This document shows, piece by piece, positions 34,360 to 43,891 of a stretch of 64,000 nt of DNA. Position numbers and translations under genes: made by a program. The notes under the pieces were generated by a model that did not search any database, was not told the origin of the DNA, and was given only the letters and a program-made list of their open reading frames with translations. This DNA comes from Ectobacillus funiculus (GTDB taxonomy: Bacteria; Bacillota; Bacilli; Bacillales; Bacillaceae_G), in NCBI RefSeq assembly GCF_004138295.1, contig NZ_SCFM01000024.1, positions 41,669 to 105,668 on the forward strand. The letters run 5' to 3'. Each line of letters begins with the position of its first letter. The stretch's first letter is position 1.

Positions 34360-35991
34360 ATGTGTAAGATTGTAATCATTGATGACGAGCGCCAAGTTCT
34401 TCAGGGGATGAAACGAGTCATACCTTGGGAAGAGCTTGAGGCAGAATGGGCCGGGGAAGCGATGGATGGAGAACAAGGGTTGGAATTGATTCGCGAGACA
34501 CAGCCGGATATTGTCCTGACTGATATTTATATGCCGGTCATGAATGGACTAGAGATGATTGAGAAATTGCGACATGAAAATTTTCAAGGGAAAATTATCA
34601 TTTTAAGCGGCTATTCTGATTTTGAATATGCCAGACATGCCCTTCGTCTCAATGTTCATGACTATCTCTCCAAGCCGGTTACTGTCCAGACAATCAGGGA
34701 AGTGCTACAATCCGCCATTTCCAAAGTAGAACAGGAAAATATGAAAAGGTATGAGCTTGCAGAGTTGGAAAAGAAGCTTATGCTCTATGAGCCATTTGTG
34801 GTGAAGGAATGGCTGAAGTCAGTAGCGACTGGTGTAGGAAATTTATCTCTTGAGAATATGAAGGAAATTACAAGTTATAAGCGCAAATGGGAGAACAATA
34901 AGCACGCCGTTATCGGTTTGCAAATTATAAAAAATGCAGCTGAGTCTGATGCTAGACTTACTGATTCCAATGGGACAAGGTTTTCTGTCCAGCGGATTGT
35001 TCATGAGTTGCTTCAGGAGGAAAGGCTGGAGTCCGAAATAATTGAACTTCACAGCCACCAAATTATTTTATGGCTTCATTTGGACCATAGCTTGACCTGT
35101 GAGAAGGCCATTTTACATTTACGAACATTTGGAAAGAAGATGATTCAACGTATGGAAGCGGAACTTGAACTTACCATTTCCGTTGGGATTGGGACAGTAA
35201 AGAACCATTGGCAGGAAATAGCGGATTCTACAGAGGAAGCCTTCTATGCATTATCAACCCAGGGTTCTGTTGCACTTTCGGGATTCAATCTGTTTGAATT
35301 TAAAAATAGAGGTGAGGATGCAGACGGGTTGAAGAATCGAGATCAGCTAATTCGCCCGATTCAATTTTATCAACAGCTCGTAGAAGCGATCCGTCATTCA
35401 CAGGAGAAGGCAGCCTATGAAACAATTCAGGAGTATATAGACCGAATGCAAATGCAAGGAGTAATCTCGCCATCTTTGCTGCATCGTTTAGGTACGGAGA
35501 TATGGGGGATTCTATCATACTCGCTATATGATGTTGGTATTTTCCTAGATGAGATCTTTCCAGAAATTAATCTTAAAAAAGAGATGGCAGTGATTCAAAC
35601 ACCGGAGGATTTTAAAAAATGGCTCATGAATAAAATTGAAGAGATTTGCGGAAATCGGCAATGGAATGAAAATTTAAAGCATAAGCAAGCTGTTGACTTT
35701 ATGATTCAATATATTCATGAACACTTTAGTGAGAATATTACTTTGAACGATTTAGCGAATCAAGTCTATATTTCAAGAAATTATCTGAGCCAGATATTTA
35801 AAAAAGCAACAGGAGTCTCTTTTAATCAGTATCTTACGCAAGTTCGGATGGAGAAAGCGAAGGCTATGATATTGGAGGGAAAATACTTAATTTACGAAAT
35901 CGCAGAAAAAGTAGGATTCAAGAATGTTCCTTATTTTAGTACTTTATTTAAAAAGCATACGGGTTTAAATCCAACTGAGTTAGTTAAATGA
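34360..35991 (+). CDS. Response regulator, YesN type (receiver + AraC DNA-binding)
   Basis: 543 residues. The receiver domain has the acidic pair IIDDE and phospho-acceptor Asp55 in IVLTDIYMP, with LSKP near 105. The central region is long and variable. The last 100 residues are an AraC-type pair of helix-turn-helices (LANQVYISRNYLSQIFKKAT, then IAEKVGFKNVPYFSTLFKKH). ATG 34360 follows GGAGGGGG. The shared promoter blocks at 27203, 36016 and 38917 are its likely targets. Confidence 0.94.
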   Translation: MCKIVIIDDERQVLQGMKRVIPWEELEAEWAGEAMDGEQGLELIRETQPDIVLTDIYMPVMNGLEMIEKLRHENFQGKIIILSGYSDFEYARHALRLNVHDYLSKPVTVQTIREVLQSAISKVEQENMKRYELAELEKKLMLYEPFVVKEWLKSVATGVGNLSLENMKEITSYKRKWENNKHAVIGLQIIKNAAESDARLTDSNGTRFSVQRIVHELLQEERLESEIIELHSHQIILWLHLDHSLTCEKAILHLRTFGKKMIQRMEAELELTISVGIGTVKNHWQEIADSTEEAFYALSTQGSVALSGFNLFEFKNRGEDADGLKNRDQLIRPIQFYQQLVEAIRHSQEKAAYETIQEYIDRMQMQGVISPSLLHRLGTEIWGILSYSLYDVGIFLDEIFPEINLKKEMAVIQTPEDFKKWLMNKIEEICGNRQWNENLKHKQAVDFMIQYIHEHFSENITLNDLANQVYISRNYLSQIFKKATGVSFNQYLTQVRMEKAKAMILEGKYLIYEIAEKVGFKNVPYFSTLFKKHTGLNPTELVK

Positions 35992-36015
35992 AAGCGTGTT
36001 CAACTTTGGTGATTA

Positions 36016-36073
36016 TTGAAAGGAATTGTGCATTCTTCTTATATCTCACTCAATGAAAGCGTTTTATAATTTG
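36016..36073 (+). promoter_or_regulatory. Shared activator-type promoter B with cre
   Basis: TTGAAAGGAATTGTGCATTC, CTTATAT, cre TGAAAGCGTTTTAT and TATAAT at 36065. Same 49-base spacing as promoters A and C. Confidence 0.8.
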
Positions 36074-36110
36074 GATAGATTCATTAATTTTCATTAGGGG
36101 GAGTCAGTAG

Positions 36111-37427
36111 ATGAAAACAAAAAGCTCTTGGAAAAAATGGGGGGCCACTCTTGCAGCGCTATCTATGTCTATGACATTGCTCACGGCTTGTGGATCCAGC
36201 TCGTCAACAAAGGAACAAGCTTCTGCGGGTGGTAAGTCTGATGCTGTGAAATTAAGAGTTGTTTGGTGGGGAGCGCAAACTCGACATGATGCAACGAAAA
36301 AGGTATTAGAGCTTTATACAAAAAAACATCCAAATGTGACTTTTGTGTCTGAGTTTTCAGGCTGGGATGGTTATTGGGATAAACTGGCTACCCAAGCGGC
36401 GGGCAAAAATGCGCCGGATATTATCCAGATGGATGCGCAATATTTACAGGAATATGCGGGGCGCAATCAATTGGCGGATTTATCATCTGGAATTGAAGTA
36501 AGTGACTTGGACAAAAACTTAGTGAATACAGGTAAATATAAGAATAAATTGTATGCGGTTCCATTAGGTAATAATGCAACTGGACTGGTTGTCAATAAAC
36601 AAGCTTTGGAAAAGCTAGGAATTACGCCTCCTAAATCAGATTGGACATGGGATGACTTGTTCCAAATGGCAAGAGAAATTCAGACAAAGCTTCCTAAAGG
36701 GAAATATGCTCTTGCCGATTTCAGTGCTTCTCTTCTTGGTTCCCGTACTTTATATGAGGAATATCAGCTAGGACAAGGAAAGGGCCATTTAACTTCATCG
36801 AACGGCAAGGCTAATATTGACAAAGAGACTTGGTTGAAATGGAATAAGATTTTTTCTGACTTAAGAAAAGAGGGAGTTGTTCCTCCAGCTGAAGTAAGTG
36901 TTTCAGAAAAACAGTATGATCCAAAGCAAGATTTACTACTAAACGGAACTGTTTTAATAAAAGCAGCATTTGCGGCAGAGTATCCTTCCTATGAAGGTGT
37001 CACTCCAGGAGCTTATGACCTTGTGAAGGTACCAGACGGAAAGCAAGCAAGCGGATATTTGAAGCCATCCATGTTTTGGTCTGTTAGCTCTCAATCCAAA
37101 AATGTAGCGGAAGCCAAAAAGGTTATTGATTTCTTTATTAATGATAAAGAAGCTGGAGAAATCTTAGGAACTACACGAGGAATCCCTGTTTCTACAAAGG
37201 TGCTCGATGAGCTGACACCAAAATTCTCCCAAGCGGATCTAAAACAAGTAGATTTGATTAAAGCAACAGCACCGAATGCAAATCCATTCAATGGCGGACC
37301 AACAGGATTTGGAAATTTTGATAAAGAATTTACTAATGTGGAGCAAGAATACATCTTTGGACGGGAAAGTGCAAACCAAGCTTATCAAGATATATTGAAC
37401 AAATGGGACGAAACGATAAAAGAGTAA
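36111..37427 (+). CDS. ABC sugar-binding lipoprotein (family 1)
   Basis: 438 residues. The signal peptide ends LLTAC with lipidated Cys27. Mature protein: RVVWWGAQTRHDATKKVLEL at the N-terminus, and a sugar-binding fold of the type used for oligosaccharides. Anchored on the outer membrane face. It serves the permeases at 30748-32546 and may also present ligand to the sensor kinase. Own promoter (36016) and own terminator hairpin at 37465. Confidence 0.93.
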   Translation: MKTKSSWKKWGATLAALSMSMTLLTACGSSSSTKEQASAGGKSDAVKLRVVWWGAQTRHDATKKVLELYTKKHPNVTFVSEFSGWDGYWDKLATQAAGKNAPDIIQMDAQYLQEYAGRNQLADLSSGIEVSDLDKNLVNTGKYKNKLYAVPLGNNATGLVVNKQALEKLGITPPKSDWTWDDLFQMAREIQTKLPKGKYALADFSASLLGSRTLYEEYQLGQGKGHLTSSNGKANIDKETWLKWNKIFSDLRKEGVVPPAEVSVSEKQYDPKQDLLLNGTVLIKAAFAAEYPSYEGVTPGAYDLVKVPDGKQASGYLKPSMFWSVSSQSKNVAEAKKVIDFFINDKEAGEILGTTRGIPVSTKVLDELTPKFSQADLKQVDLIKATAPNANPFNGGPTGFGNFDKEFTNVEQEYIFGRESANQAYQDILNKWDETIKE

Positions 37428-37464
37428 CAGAAGAAAGGGATCACCATGATAAGCTAAGTAGTTT

Positions 37465-37505
37465 AATTAGCAGACCAAATCGTATGTGATTTGGTCTTTG
37501 CTAAT
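37465..37505 (+). terminator. Terminator after the binding-protein gene
   Basis: AGACCAAATC / GATTTGGTCT nested in TTAGCA / TGCTAA arms. Confidence 0.75.
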
Positions 37506-37669
37506 CTTTGTGATACCAATGAATATTACTTTTACGTATTTAAAGTGAAAGATGCAGGTTAGGTGAGGAAGTAATTAAAATGTCCTGCGCAATATTAAAA
37601 TTATTCTACAAGAATTTTTTAGTGATAATACGCATTTGTAATACTACACATAATACGAGGAGGTTCATT

Positions 37670-38605
37670 ATGGCATTTCAAGAAATAAGTTTCCAATCAT
37701 TTAATCAAAAGGACACAATAAAAGCCTGGATTTACACCCCAATTCGTAAACCACGCGGGATTGTTCAGCTTGTACATGGTTTTGGTGAGCATTCGCGTCG
37801 ATATCTGCATATGATATTAAAGCTGAATGAGGCAGGTTTTGTGGTTGCAGCAGACGATCATGTGGGACATGGAAAGACAGCGTATGATTCAGGTAACTGG
37901 AGTGATTGGGGCGATAAAGGTTATATGACAATGGCAGAAGATGAACATACGCTTCGTAAAATTGTGCAGGAACAATACCCCGATGTACCTTATTTTATGT
38001 ATGGACATAGTATGGGATCCATGATTGTCAGGTGTTATGCCGCTGCCTATGGAGAAGGTATTGATGGTTTGATTTTATGCGGTACCTCGGGTGTGCTTCC
38101 AAAAGCAAATGCACTTGTCCCTGTTTTGAAAAAGCTGGTAGACGAAGGTAAGGGGGAGGAAATTGACTCTGCTTATCTAGAAGAGCTTTTGAGTTGGATG
38201 ACAGAGCGTTGTGAAAATCCTACCACGGCAAATGACTGGATTTGTGGTGACCCTGACGTAGTTGCAGATCATGTAAACGATCCATTTAATAACTTTACAA
38301 CACCGCCAAACATCCGTTCATTATACTATCTTGTTGTAATGATGGGAACTATTATTGGAACACAGTGGGCAGAAAAATTGCCAACATCAATTCCTGTTTA
38401 CAATATTGCCGGAGATCAGGATCCAGTTGGTCAGTATGGAGAAGGTATTTATGCTGTATCTAATTGGTTAGCGGAAACAGGGCATAAGGTAAAAACAAAA
38501 GTTTATCCGGGATATAGGCATGAAATACATAACTATCGGGATATTAGGGATGAAGTTGAGGATGGAATGATAGATTTTATGAATGATATTATTGAGAAAA
38601 AATAG
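37670..38605 (+). CDS. Alpha/beta hydrolase, monoacylglycerol lipase-like
   Basis: 311 residues from ATG 37670 after CGAGGAGG; a longer upstream frame has no site. VQLVHGFGEHSRRY is the oxyanion region, GHSMGS carries the nucleophile Ser, and an Asp (GDQDPVG) and His (YRHEIHN) complete the triad. The family hydrolyses monoglycerides or other esters; in this island it could remove acetyl or methyl groups from a sugar, which I cannot prove. It is followed by a strong terminator and repeat copy C. Confidence 0.85.
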   Translation: MAFQEISFQSFNQKDTIKAWIYTPIRKPRGIVQLVHGFGEHSRRYLHMILKLNEAGFVVAADDHVGHGKTAYDSGNWSDWGDKGYMTMAEDEHTLRKIVQEQYPDVPYFMYGHSMGSMIVRCYAAAYGEGIDGLILCGTSGVLPKANALVPVLKKLVDEGKGEEIDSAYLEELLSWMTERCENPTTANDWICGDPDVVADHVNDPFNNFTTPPNIRSLYYLVVMMGTIIGTQWAEKLPTSIPVYNIAGDQDPVGQYGEGIYAVSNWLAETGHKVKTKVYPGYRHEIHNYRDIRDEVEDGMIDFMNDIIEKK

Positions 38606-38661
38606 ATCATTCTGCACTTTAGTCAAATTATTAAACGATTTATTAATTTTGTGAAAAATAA

Positions 38662-38707
38662 CTAGAGCGACATTGAAACTGTAATTCAGTTTCAATGTCG
38701 CTTTTTT
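38662..38707 (+). terminator. Terminator after the hydrolase gene
   Basis: AGCGACATTGAAACTG / CAGTTTCAATGTCGCT arms (16 bases) and T6. Confidence 0.9.
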
Positions 38708-38710
38708 CTT

Positions 38711-38835
38711 ACACTGTAAGAAAGTATAAATTTCCAGCCAGAAGAAAATTCGACGTAGTCGGAAATTTTAGGAACACAGTATAAGTGCAACTACGCCTCT
38801 GTCTAGGGCTCGCCAATCGGCGAGTTTTCTTTATG
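38711..38835 (+). repeat. Dispersed intergenic repeat, copy C
   Basis: Full copy. Outer stem ACTGT / ACAGT, inner stem AAATTTCC / GGAAATTT, 3' hairpin CTCGCC-AATC-GGCGAG and TTTTCTTTAT. It starts 4 bases after the terminator. The inner-stem change from T-A to C-G relative to copies A and D keeps the pairing. Confidence 0.9.
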
Positions 38836-38916
38836 TTGTGTCGGAGTAGTAAGTTATTCTGCATTTGTAAAAAGGTAGTGGATTCAATGTATAATAAGGC
38901 ACTTTATCTGTAAATT

Positions 38917-38974
38917 TTGAAAGAATTTATACATCCTTCGTATATACCCTTGTTTGTAAGCGCTTTATAATTGA
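38917..38974 (+). promoter_or_regulatory. Shared activator-type promoter C with cre
   Basis: TTGAAAGAATTTATACATCC, CGTATAT, cre TGTAAGCGCTTTAT and TATAAT at 38966. It drives the lipoprotein-YesL-uxaC-larA operon. Confidence 0.8.
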
Positions 38975-39006
38975 GGTAAATCACTACATGCGAAGGTGTT
39001 GCAAAG

Positions 39007-39537
39007 ATGAAAAGAGTCTTGCTGATGGGAATTTTGTTCGTCTGCCTGCTGATTGTTTTGGTTGGTTGTCAGGAAAAGAAGGATAAACCTTTAACAATTT
39101 TAGTTTTCTCTAGCGTTCTTCCAACAGAGGAAGCTAGATTGAAGGCAGATATAAATAGTGTATTTGAAAATGGCAGCCATGTTGATTTGCAGCTTTATCC
39201 CTTTACCATGGAAAAATGGGCGGCAGAGCTTTCCTCTAGGAATGGCGATATTTATGTAGCTAATGAAGAGACTATCACCCAAATGTTAAACAAAAAAGGG
39301 TTAACACCTTTGGACTCTGTTTACGAAGGAAAGGAACTTCCCAATAGTACAAAGTCGTATCAGGTAACCAATCAGGAGTCTGGAGAGGTTCATCTGTATG
39401 CTGTTCCGATTCGAAAGAATTTTTACCCCAAAAATGCAGAACGCACAAACAGCAAATTGCTGGCGATTCTTCCCGAGTTCAGCGGAAATAAGGAAAATGC
39501 CTTTCGAGTATTGAAGTATTTAGCTGATGAAAATTAG
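39007..39537 (+). CDS. Lipoprotein of unknown function at head of uronate operon
   Basis: 176 residues. The signal peptide ends VLVGC with lipidated Cys21. The remainder resembles the first lobe of a binding protein (PLTILVFSSVLPTEEARLK, later DIYVANEETI), but it is far too short for a full solute-binding protein. It may be a reduced accessory binding protein or regulator of YesM signalling. Start ATG 39007 after CGAAGGTG. First gene of the long operon. Confidence 0.7.
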   Translation: MKRVLLMGILFVCLLIVLVGCQEKKDKPLTILVFSSVLPTEEARLKADINSVFENGSHVDLQLYPFTMEKWAAELSSRNGDIYVANEETITQMLNKKGLTPLDSVYEGKELPNSTKSYQVTNQESGEVHLYAVPIRKNFYPKNAERTNSKLLAILPEFSGNKENAFRVLKYLADEN

Positions 39538-39563
39538 AAAGTAAGTATAAAGGAGGGACTTCT

Positions 39564-40223
39564 ATGGAGCTTTCTGGATTTTATGGATTGATTTATAAAG
39601 CATGTGTTTGGATCATGAGATTGGCGTATGTAAACATTTTATGGATTGCGTTTACACTTCTAGGCTTAGTGATATTTGGGCTAGGCCCAGCTACTTCTGC
39701 TATGTTTTCTATTTCCCGTAAGTGGATAATGGGTGAAGAGAGTGTCCCGATATTTCGTACATTCCTAGCTCAATTTCGTGCCGATTTCAGAAAGATATTT
39801 TATGTATCGGCAATTCTCTTCTCTGTTGGTACCCTTTTAGTTGCAAACTTAATGTTTTTTACAAAAGGTGATGTACTGCTTTTGCAAATAGCCAAAGTCC
39901 TCACTGTTAACGTAGCAATCGTATACGGAATCATTTTAATATATATATTCCCAGTATTTTGCCATTTTGAGTTGAAGACACTCCAATATTTGAAGCAATC
40001 CTTTTTTATAGGCTTTTTGCATCCTGCATTTACTCTTTTCCTAGTGTTAGGGCTGCTAGGAATGGGATTTGTTTTTCTAAAAGTTCCGGGGTTAATGTTG
40101 TTTTTCAGTGGTAGCAGTTTTTCATTGTGGTTAACGTGGGGAGCTCACAAGGCTTTCAGAAAACTAGAGAGCAAGAAGGATCGTTTACGTGTGGCAGCAC
40201 CATCTAAGCGTACTGCTTCATAA
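39564..40223 (+). CDS. yesL: YesL-family membrane protein (DUF624)
   Basis: 219 residues with five or so hydrophobic helices. The N-terminal LAYVNILWIAFTLLGLVIFG and then LGPATSAMF are typical of YesL/DUF624 proteins, which usually sit beside YesM/YesN and ABC sugar genes and have no settled function. ATG 39564 follows AAAGGAGGG. Adjacent to the lipoprotein gene, 26 bases away. Confidence 0.85.
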   Translation: MELSGFYGLIYKACVWIMRLAYVNILWIAFTLLGLVIFGLGPATSAMFSISRKWIMGEESVPIFRTFLAQFRADFRKIFYVSAILFSVGTLLVANLMFFTKGDVLLLQIAKVLTVNVAIVYGIILIYIFPVFCHFELKTLQYLKQSFFIGFLHPAFTLFLVLGLLGMGFVFLKVPGLMLFFSGSSFSLWLTWGAHKAFRKLESKKDRLRVAAPSKRTAS

Positions 40224-40302
40224 TTTTGAAAGGGGTTACATTTATTAAGGATTTCGCTAGCATTTCATGAATGTCGATACTAAAAAGATGGGGGAAGGAA
40301 AG

Positions 40303-41706
40303 ATGAAAACATTTTTGGACAAGGATTTTCTATTAACGAATTCTACAGGAGAAAAACTCTACCATAGCATCATGAAGGAGCTGCCGATTTTTGATTATCA
40401 CTGTCATTTAAATCCGAAAGAAATATGGGACAATCAATCATTTGAAAACATAACGCAGCTTTGGCTGGCTGGTGATCACTATAAATGGCGTGCAATGCGT
40501 ATCCATGGGGTGAGTGAGGAGTTTATCACAGGTGATGCCAGCGATTGGGAGAAATTTGAGGCATGGGCAGAAACCGTTCCGCATTTATTTGGAAATCCGT
40601 TATATCACTGGACGCACATGGAACTGAAAACTTTTTTTGGGATTGATCAGTTATTATCTCCAGAAACGGCTCACGCCATATGGGAGGAATGCAATGAAAA
40701 ATTGCAAACACCAGATTTTAAGCCGCGGCGTTTTATTGAAAGATCGAATGTGCAATTTGTTGGAACAACAGATGATCCAGTTGATACGCTTGAATATCAT
40801 CAATTATTACAGAACGATCCAACGTTTCATGTAGAAATTGTTCCAACATTCCGTCCAGATGGTGCCCTGTTTATTGAGAAACCGACCTTTCAAAATTGGC
40901 TCAAAAAATTAGAGAATGTTTCAAACATATCCATTCACTCTTTTAGTACATTACTCGAGGCATTACGGCAAAGAGTTGATGTTTTTACTGAGCATGGATG
41001 TTGTGCTTCTGACCATGATATTCCGCAAATGGTTTTTAAAGAGAGTACAAAGGATGATGTAGAAGAGATCTTTAAGAAACGTTTACGTCATGAAGAACTC
41101 ACAGGCGAAGAGATTATGAGTTATCGATCCTATCTTCTTGTTGAATTAGGAAGAATGTATGCAGAAAAGCAATGGGTTATGCAATTGCATATGGGCGCGT
41201 TAAGAAATAATAACACTCTTATGCAGAGTTTAATAGGATCTGATGGTGGTTTCGATTCAATCGGAGATAACCTCATGGCTGAAGGATTGTCACGTTTCTT
41301 AGATGCTTTGGATAAGACTCGATCCTTACCGAGAACAGTACTATATAACTTAAATCCTCGTGACAATTATGTCTTGGGAACGATGATGGGAAACTTTTTT
41401 GAAGAGGGTATTCCAGGAAAAGTTCAGTTTGGTTCGGGCTGGTGGTTTAATGACCAAATGGACGGAATGGTTAGACAGATGAAGGACTTAGCAAACCTAG
41501 GAGCTCTGAGTCACTTTATTGGAATGACAACAGATTCACGCAGTCTTCTATCTTATATACGTCATGAATATTTCCGAAGAATTGTATGTAATATCCTTGG
41601 TGAGTGGGTTGAAGGTGGGCAGGTACCAAATAACAAATTAGTTCTGGAACAAATGGTTAAAAATATCGGTTTTTACAATGCAAAACAATATTTTCAAGAA
41701 CGCTAA
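40303..41706 (+). CDS. uxaC: Uronate isomerase (glucuronate isomerase)
   Basis: 467 residues. It converts D-glucuronate to D-fructuronate and D-galacturonate to D-tagaturonate. An amidohydrolase-fold metal site is at His33 and His35 in DYHCHLNPKEI. QLHMGALRNNN and MTTDSRSLLSYIRHEYFRRI are family signatures. ATG 40303 is used because GGGGGAAGGAAAG precedes it; the frame opens at 40267. It gives entry to the uronate pathway whose later steps are encoded just downstream. Confidence 0.96.
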   Translation: MKTFLDKDFLLTNSTGEKLYHSIMKELPIFDYHCHLNPKEIWDNQSFENITQLWLAGDHYKWRAMRIHGVSEEFITGDASDWEKFEAWAETVPHLFGNPLYHWTHMELKTFFGIDQLLSPETAHAIWEECNEKLQTPDFKPRRFIERSNVQFVGTTDDPVDTLEYHQLLQNDPTFHVEIVPTFRPDGALFIEKPTFQNWLKKLENVSNISIHSFSTLLEALRQRVDVFTEHGCCASDHDIPQMVFKESTKDDVEEIFKKRLRHEELTGEEIMSYRSYLLVELGRMYAEKQWVMQLHMGALRNNNTLMQSLIGSDGGFDSIGDNLMAEGLSRFLDALDKTRSLPRTVLYNLNPRDNYVLGTMMGNFFEEGIPGKVQFGSGWWFNDQMDGMVRQMKDLANLGALSHFIGMTTDSRSLLSYIRHEYFRRIVCNILGEWVEGGQVPNNKLVLEQMVKNIGFYNAKQYFQER

Positions 41707-41737
41707 GAAAGGCTTATAGGAGGAGTGAAGAGAGCGC

Positions 41738-43006
41738 ATGGGTATTCTACAAGATTTATTACGAGATATTCCAGTACCAAAAATGGCAACAGTAAAGGTG
41801 AAGTTTGACGATACAAAAATTGATAAGCTTGAACAAGCCTTACTGGACAAGCTGCAGCAAGACCATATTCAAAAGAAAATCCAGCCGGGGATGGAAATCG
41901 CGATAGCGGTAGGAAGCAGAGGACTTGATCGTCTTGTGGAAATTACCGCGGCAACAGTGCGCTTTCTGCAAGAATTGGGAGCCAAGCCTTTCATTGTGCC
42001 AAGCATGGGAAGCCACGGCGGTGCAACTGCTGAAGGTCAGCGTGAAGTATTAGCTCATCTTGGCGTGACTGAAGAAAGTGTGAATTGTGAGATTCGTTCT
42101 TCGATGGAGGTCGTGAAAATCGGGGAATTACCGAATGGACTGCCTGTCTATGTTGATCAATTTGCTTTTAAAGCAGACGGTATTGTCGTAATCAATCGTG
42201 TGAAACCGCATACTGCATTTCGGGGACCTGTTGAAAGTGGCATTATGAAAATGATCAGTATTGGTTTAGGAAAGCAAAAGGGTGCGGAAGCATGCCACCA
42301 ATTAGGATTTAAGTATATGGCAGAAAATGTACCAGCGATGGCTAAAAAAATCATAGAAAAAACGCCGATCTTATTCGGAGTAGCGACGATAGAAAATGCT
42401 TTTGATAAAGTTGCACGGATTGAGGTACTGGCGGTAGAGGAAATTGAGGAAAAAGAAGTAGAACTGCAAAAACTAGCAAAACAATTATTGCCAAAACTGT
42501 ACTTTGAACAATTGGATGTCCTTGTAATTGATCAGATCGGTAAAAATATTAGCGGTGATGGGATGGACCCTAATATTACGGGACGTTATCCAACACCGTA
42601 TGCGCAAGGAGGACCAGATGTCAATAAGATGGCGGTGTTAGATTTAACACATGAAACAGAAGGAAATGCTAACGGCGTGGGAACAGCTGATTTTACAACG
42701 CAGCGTTTGGTAGACAAAATGGATTTAGAATTCACGTATGCAAACGGCTTAACTTCAACGGTTTGTGCTCCAACAAAAATTGCGACCACCTTAGCTAATG
42801 ATAAAGAGGCAATTCAGGCATCTATTAAAACGTGTAATATCTTAGATTTTACAAAAGTAAAAATGGTTCGCATAAAAAACACATTAGAAATTAGTGAAAT
42901 CGAGGTATCGGAAGCTTTACTTGAGGATGTGGTCAATCATCCGTATATGGAGCTTATATCCGATTTATATGAGCTACCATTCAATGAAAAAGGAAACTTA
43001 TTTTGA
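41738..43006 (+). CDS. LarA-family nickel-pincer racemase/epimerase
   Basis: 422 residues, of the lactate-racemase (LarA) superfamily. It uses the nickel-pincer nucleotide made by LarB, LarC and LarE, all encoded just below. GSHGG (His93), NRVKPHT (Lys156, His158) and ESGIMKM (Lys171) are in the positions of the LarA catalytic His and pincer-bearing Lys; which Lys holds the cofactor is my inference. It lies between uxaC and a mannonate-dehydrogenase-like gene, so a 2-epimerase such as the D-gluconate epimerase (GntE) group is more likely than lactate racemase. ATG 41738 follows AGGAGG. Confidence 0.85.
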   Translation: MGILQDLLRDIPVPKMATVKVKFDDTKIDKLEQALLDKLQQDHIQKKIQPGMEIAIAVGSRGLDRLVEITAATVRFLQELGAKPFIVPSMGSHGGATAEGQREVLAHLGVTEESVNCEIRSSMEVVKIGELPNGLPVYVDQFAFKADGIVVINRVKPHTAFRGPVESGIMKMISIGLGKQKGAEACHQLGFKYMAENVPAMAKKIIEKTPILFGVATIENAFDKVARIEVLAVEEIEEKEVELQKLAKQLLPKLYFEQLDVLVIDQIGKNISGDGMDPNITGRYPTPYAQGGPDVNKMAVLDLTHETEGNANGVGTADFTTQRLVDKMDLEFTYANGLTSTVCAPTKIATTLANDKEAIQASIKTCNILDFTKVKMVRIKNTLEISEIEVSEALLEDVVNHPYMELISDLYELPFNEKGNLF

Positions 43007-43028
43007 GTGAAAAAGGGGGAGTAGGAGC

Positions 43029-43799
43029 ATGAAACAGTTATTTGATTTATCTGGGAAAACAGCAGTTGCCATTGGGGGAAATAGTGTACTGGGGTCCTCA
43101 ATTGTTAAAGGACTAGCAGCACATGGGGCGAACATTGCAATCGTCGGGCGCAACTTGGAAAAGGCACAGGCGGTAGCTGGGGAAATAGAAGAAAATGGGG
43201 GAACTGCAAAGGCTTTTCAAGCCGATGTCAGCTCGCGTGATTCTTTAATCGGAGTGGCTAGTGAAATTGAACAATGGTCTGGTGGATGGGATATCCTTCT
43301 AAATGCACCAGGTAAAAATAGTACAACGCCTTTTTTTGAGCTTGAAATGGAAGAATGGGATGACATCATGGACGTGAACTTAAAAGGAATTGTACTCACT
43401 TGTCAGATTTTCGCGAAGAAAATGATTGAGCAAGAGCGAAAAGGAAGCATTATTAATATTTCATCCGTTTCTTCTACAACACCATTATCAAAAGTATTTA
43501 CATATTCTGTATCAAAGGCTGGTCTTAATAGCGTGACGCAATATTTAGCACGTGAATTTGCCCCAAATGGAATTCGTGTAAACGCAATTATTCCAGGCTT
43601 TTTCCCTGCTGAACAAAACCGTAAAATCCTAAGCGCCGAAAGAGTCGAGTCTATTATGAACCATACACCTATGAAGCGTTTTGGTGCACCTGAGGAACTC
43701 CAAGGGGCAGCTGTTTGGTTAGCTTCAGAAGAGGCCTCCAGCTTTGTGACAGGGACTCTTATTCGCGTAGACGGCGGATTTGGAGGCATGACTATTTAA
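43029..43799 (+). CDS. uxuB: SDR-family D-mannonate oxidoreductase-like enzyme
   Basis: 256 residues, classical short-chain dehydrogenase. NAD site GGNSVLGSSIVKGLAAHGA; catalytic Ser in ISSVSS and YSVSK (Tyr-x3-Lys); GGFGGMTI at the end. The C-terminal HTPMKRFGAPEELQGAAVWL matches the SDR type of D-mannonate oxidoreductase used by Bacillus (UxuB), which reduces fructuronate to mannonate. Gluconate 5-dehydrogenase is an alternative. ATG 43029 after GGGGGAG. Same operon. Confidence 0.8.
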   Translation: MKQLFDLSGKTAVAIGGNSVLGSSIVKGLAAHGANIAIVGRNLEKAQAVAGEIEENGGTAKAFQADVSSRDSLIGVASEIEQWSGGWDILLNAPGKNSTTPFFELEMEEWDDIMDVNLKGIVLTCQIFAKKMIEQERKGSIINISSVSSTTPLSKVFTYSVSKAGLNSVTQYLAREFAPNGIRVNAIIPGFFPAEQNRKILSAERVESIMNHTPMKRFGAPEELQGAAVWLASEEASSFVTGTLIRVDGGFGGMTI

Positions 43800-43891
43800 C
43801 TGCAGGTTAAAAAGGAGAATTGAAATAAATAAGCTAACAGTAATTGCAACTAGGGATGGATATAGATTACTAGTAAAGAGGGGATGACACG

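Noticed and set aside
41738..43006. Calling the LarA-family gene lactate racemase
   Set aside because: The context is sugar acids with no lactate gene; catalytic motifs are only superfamily-level.
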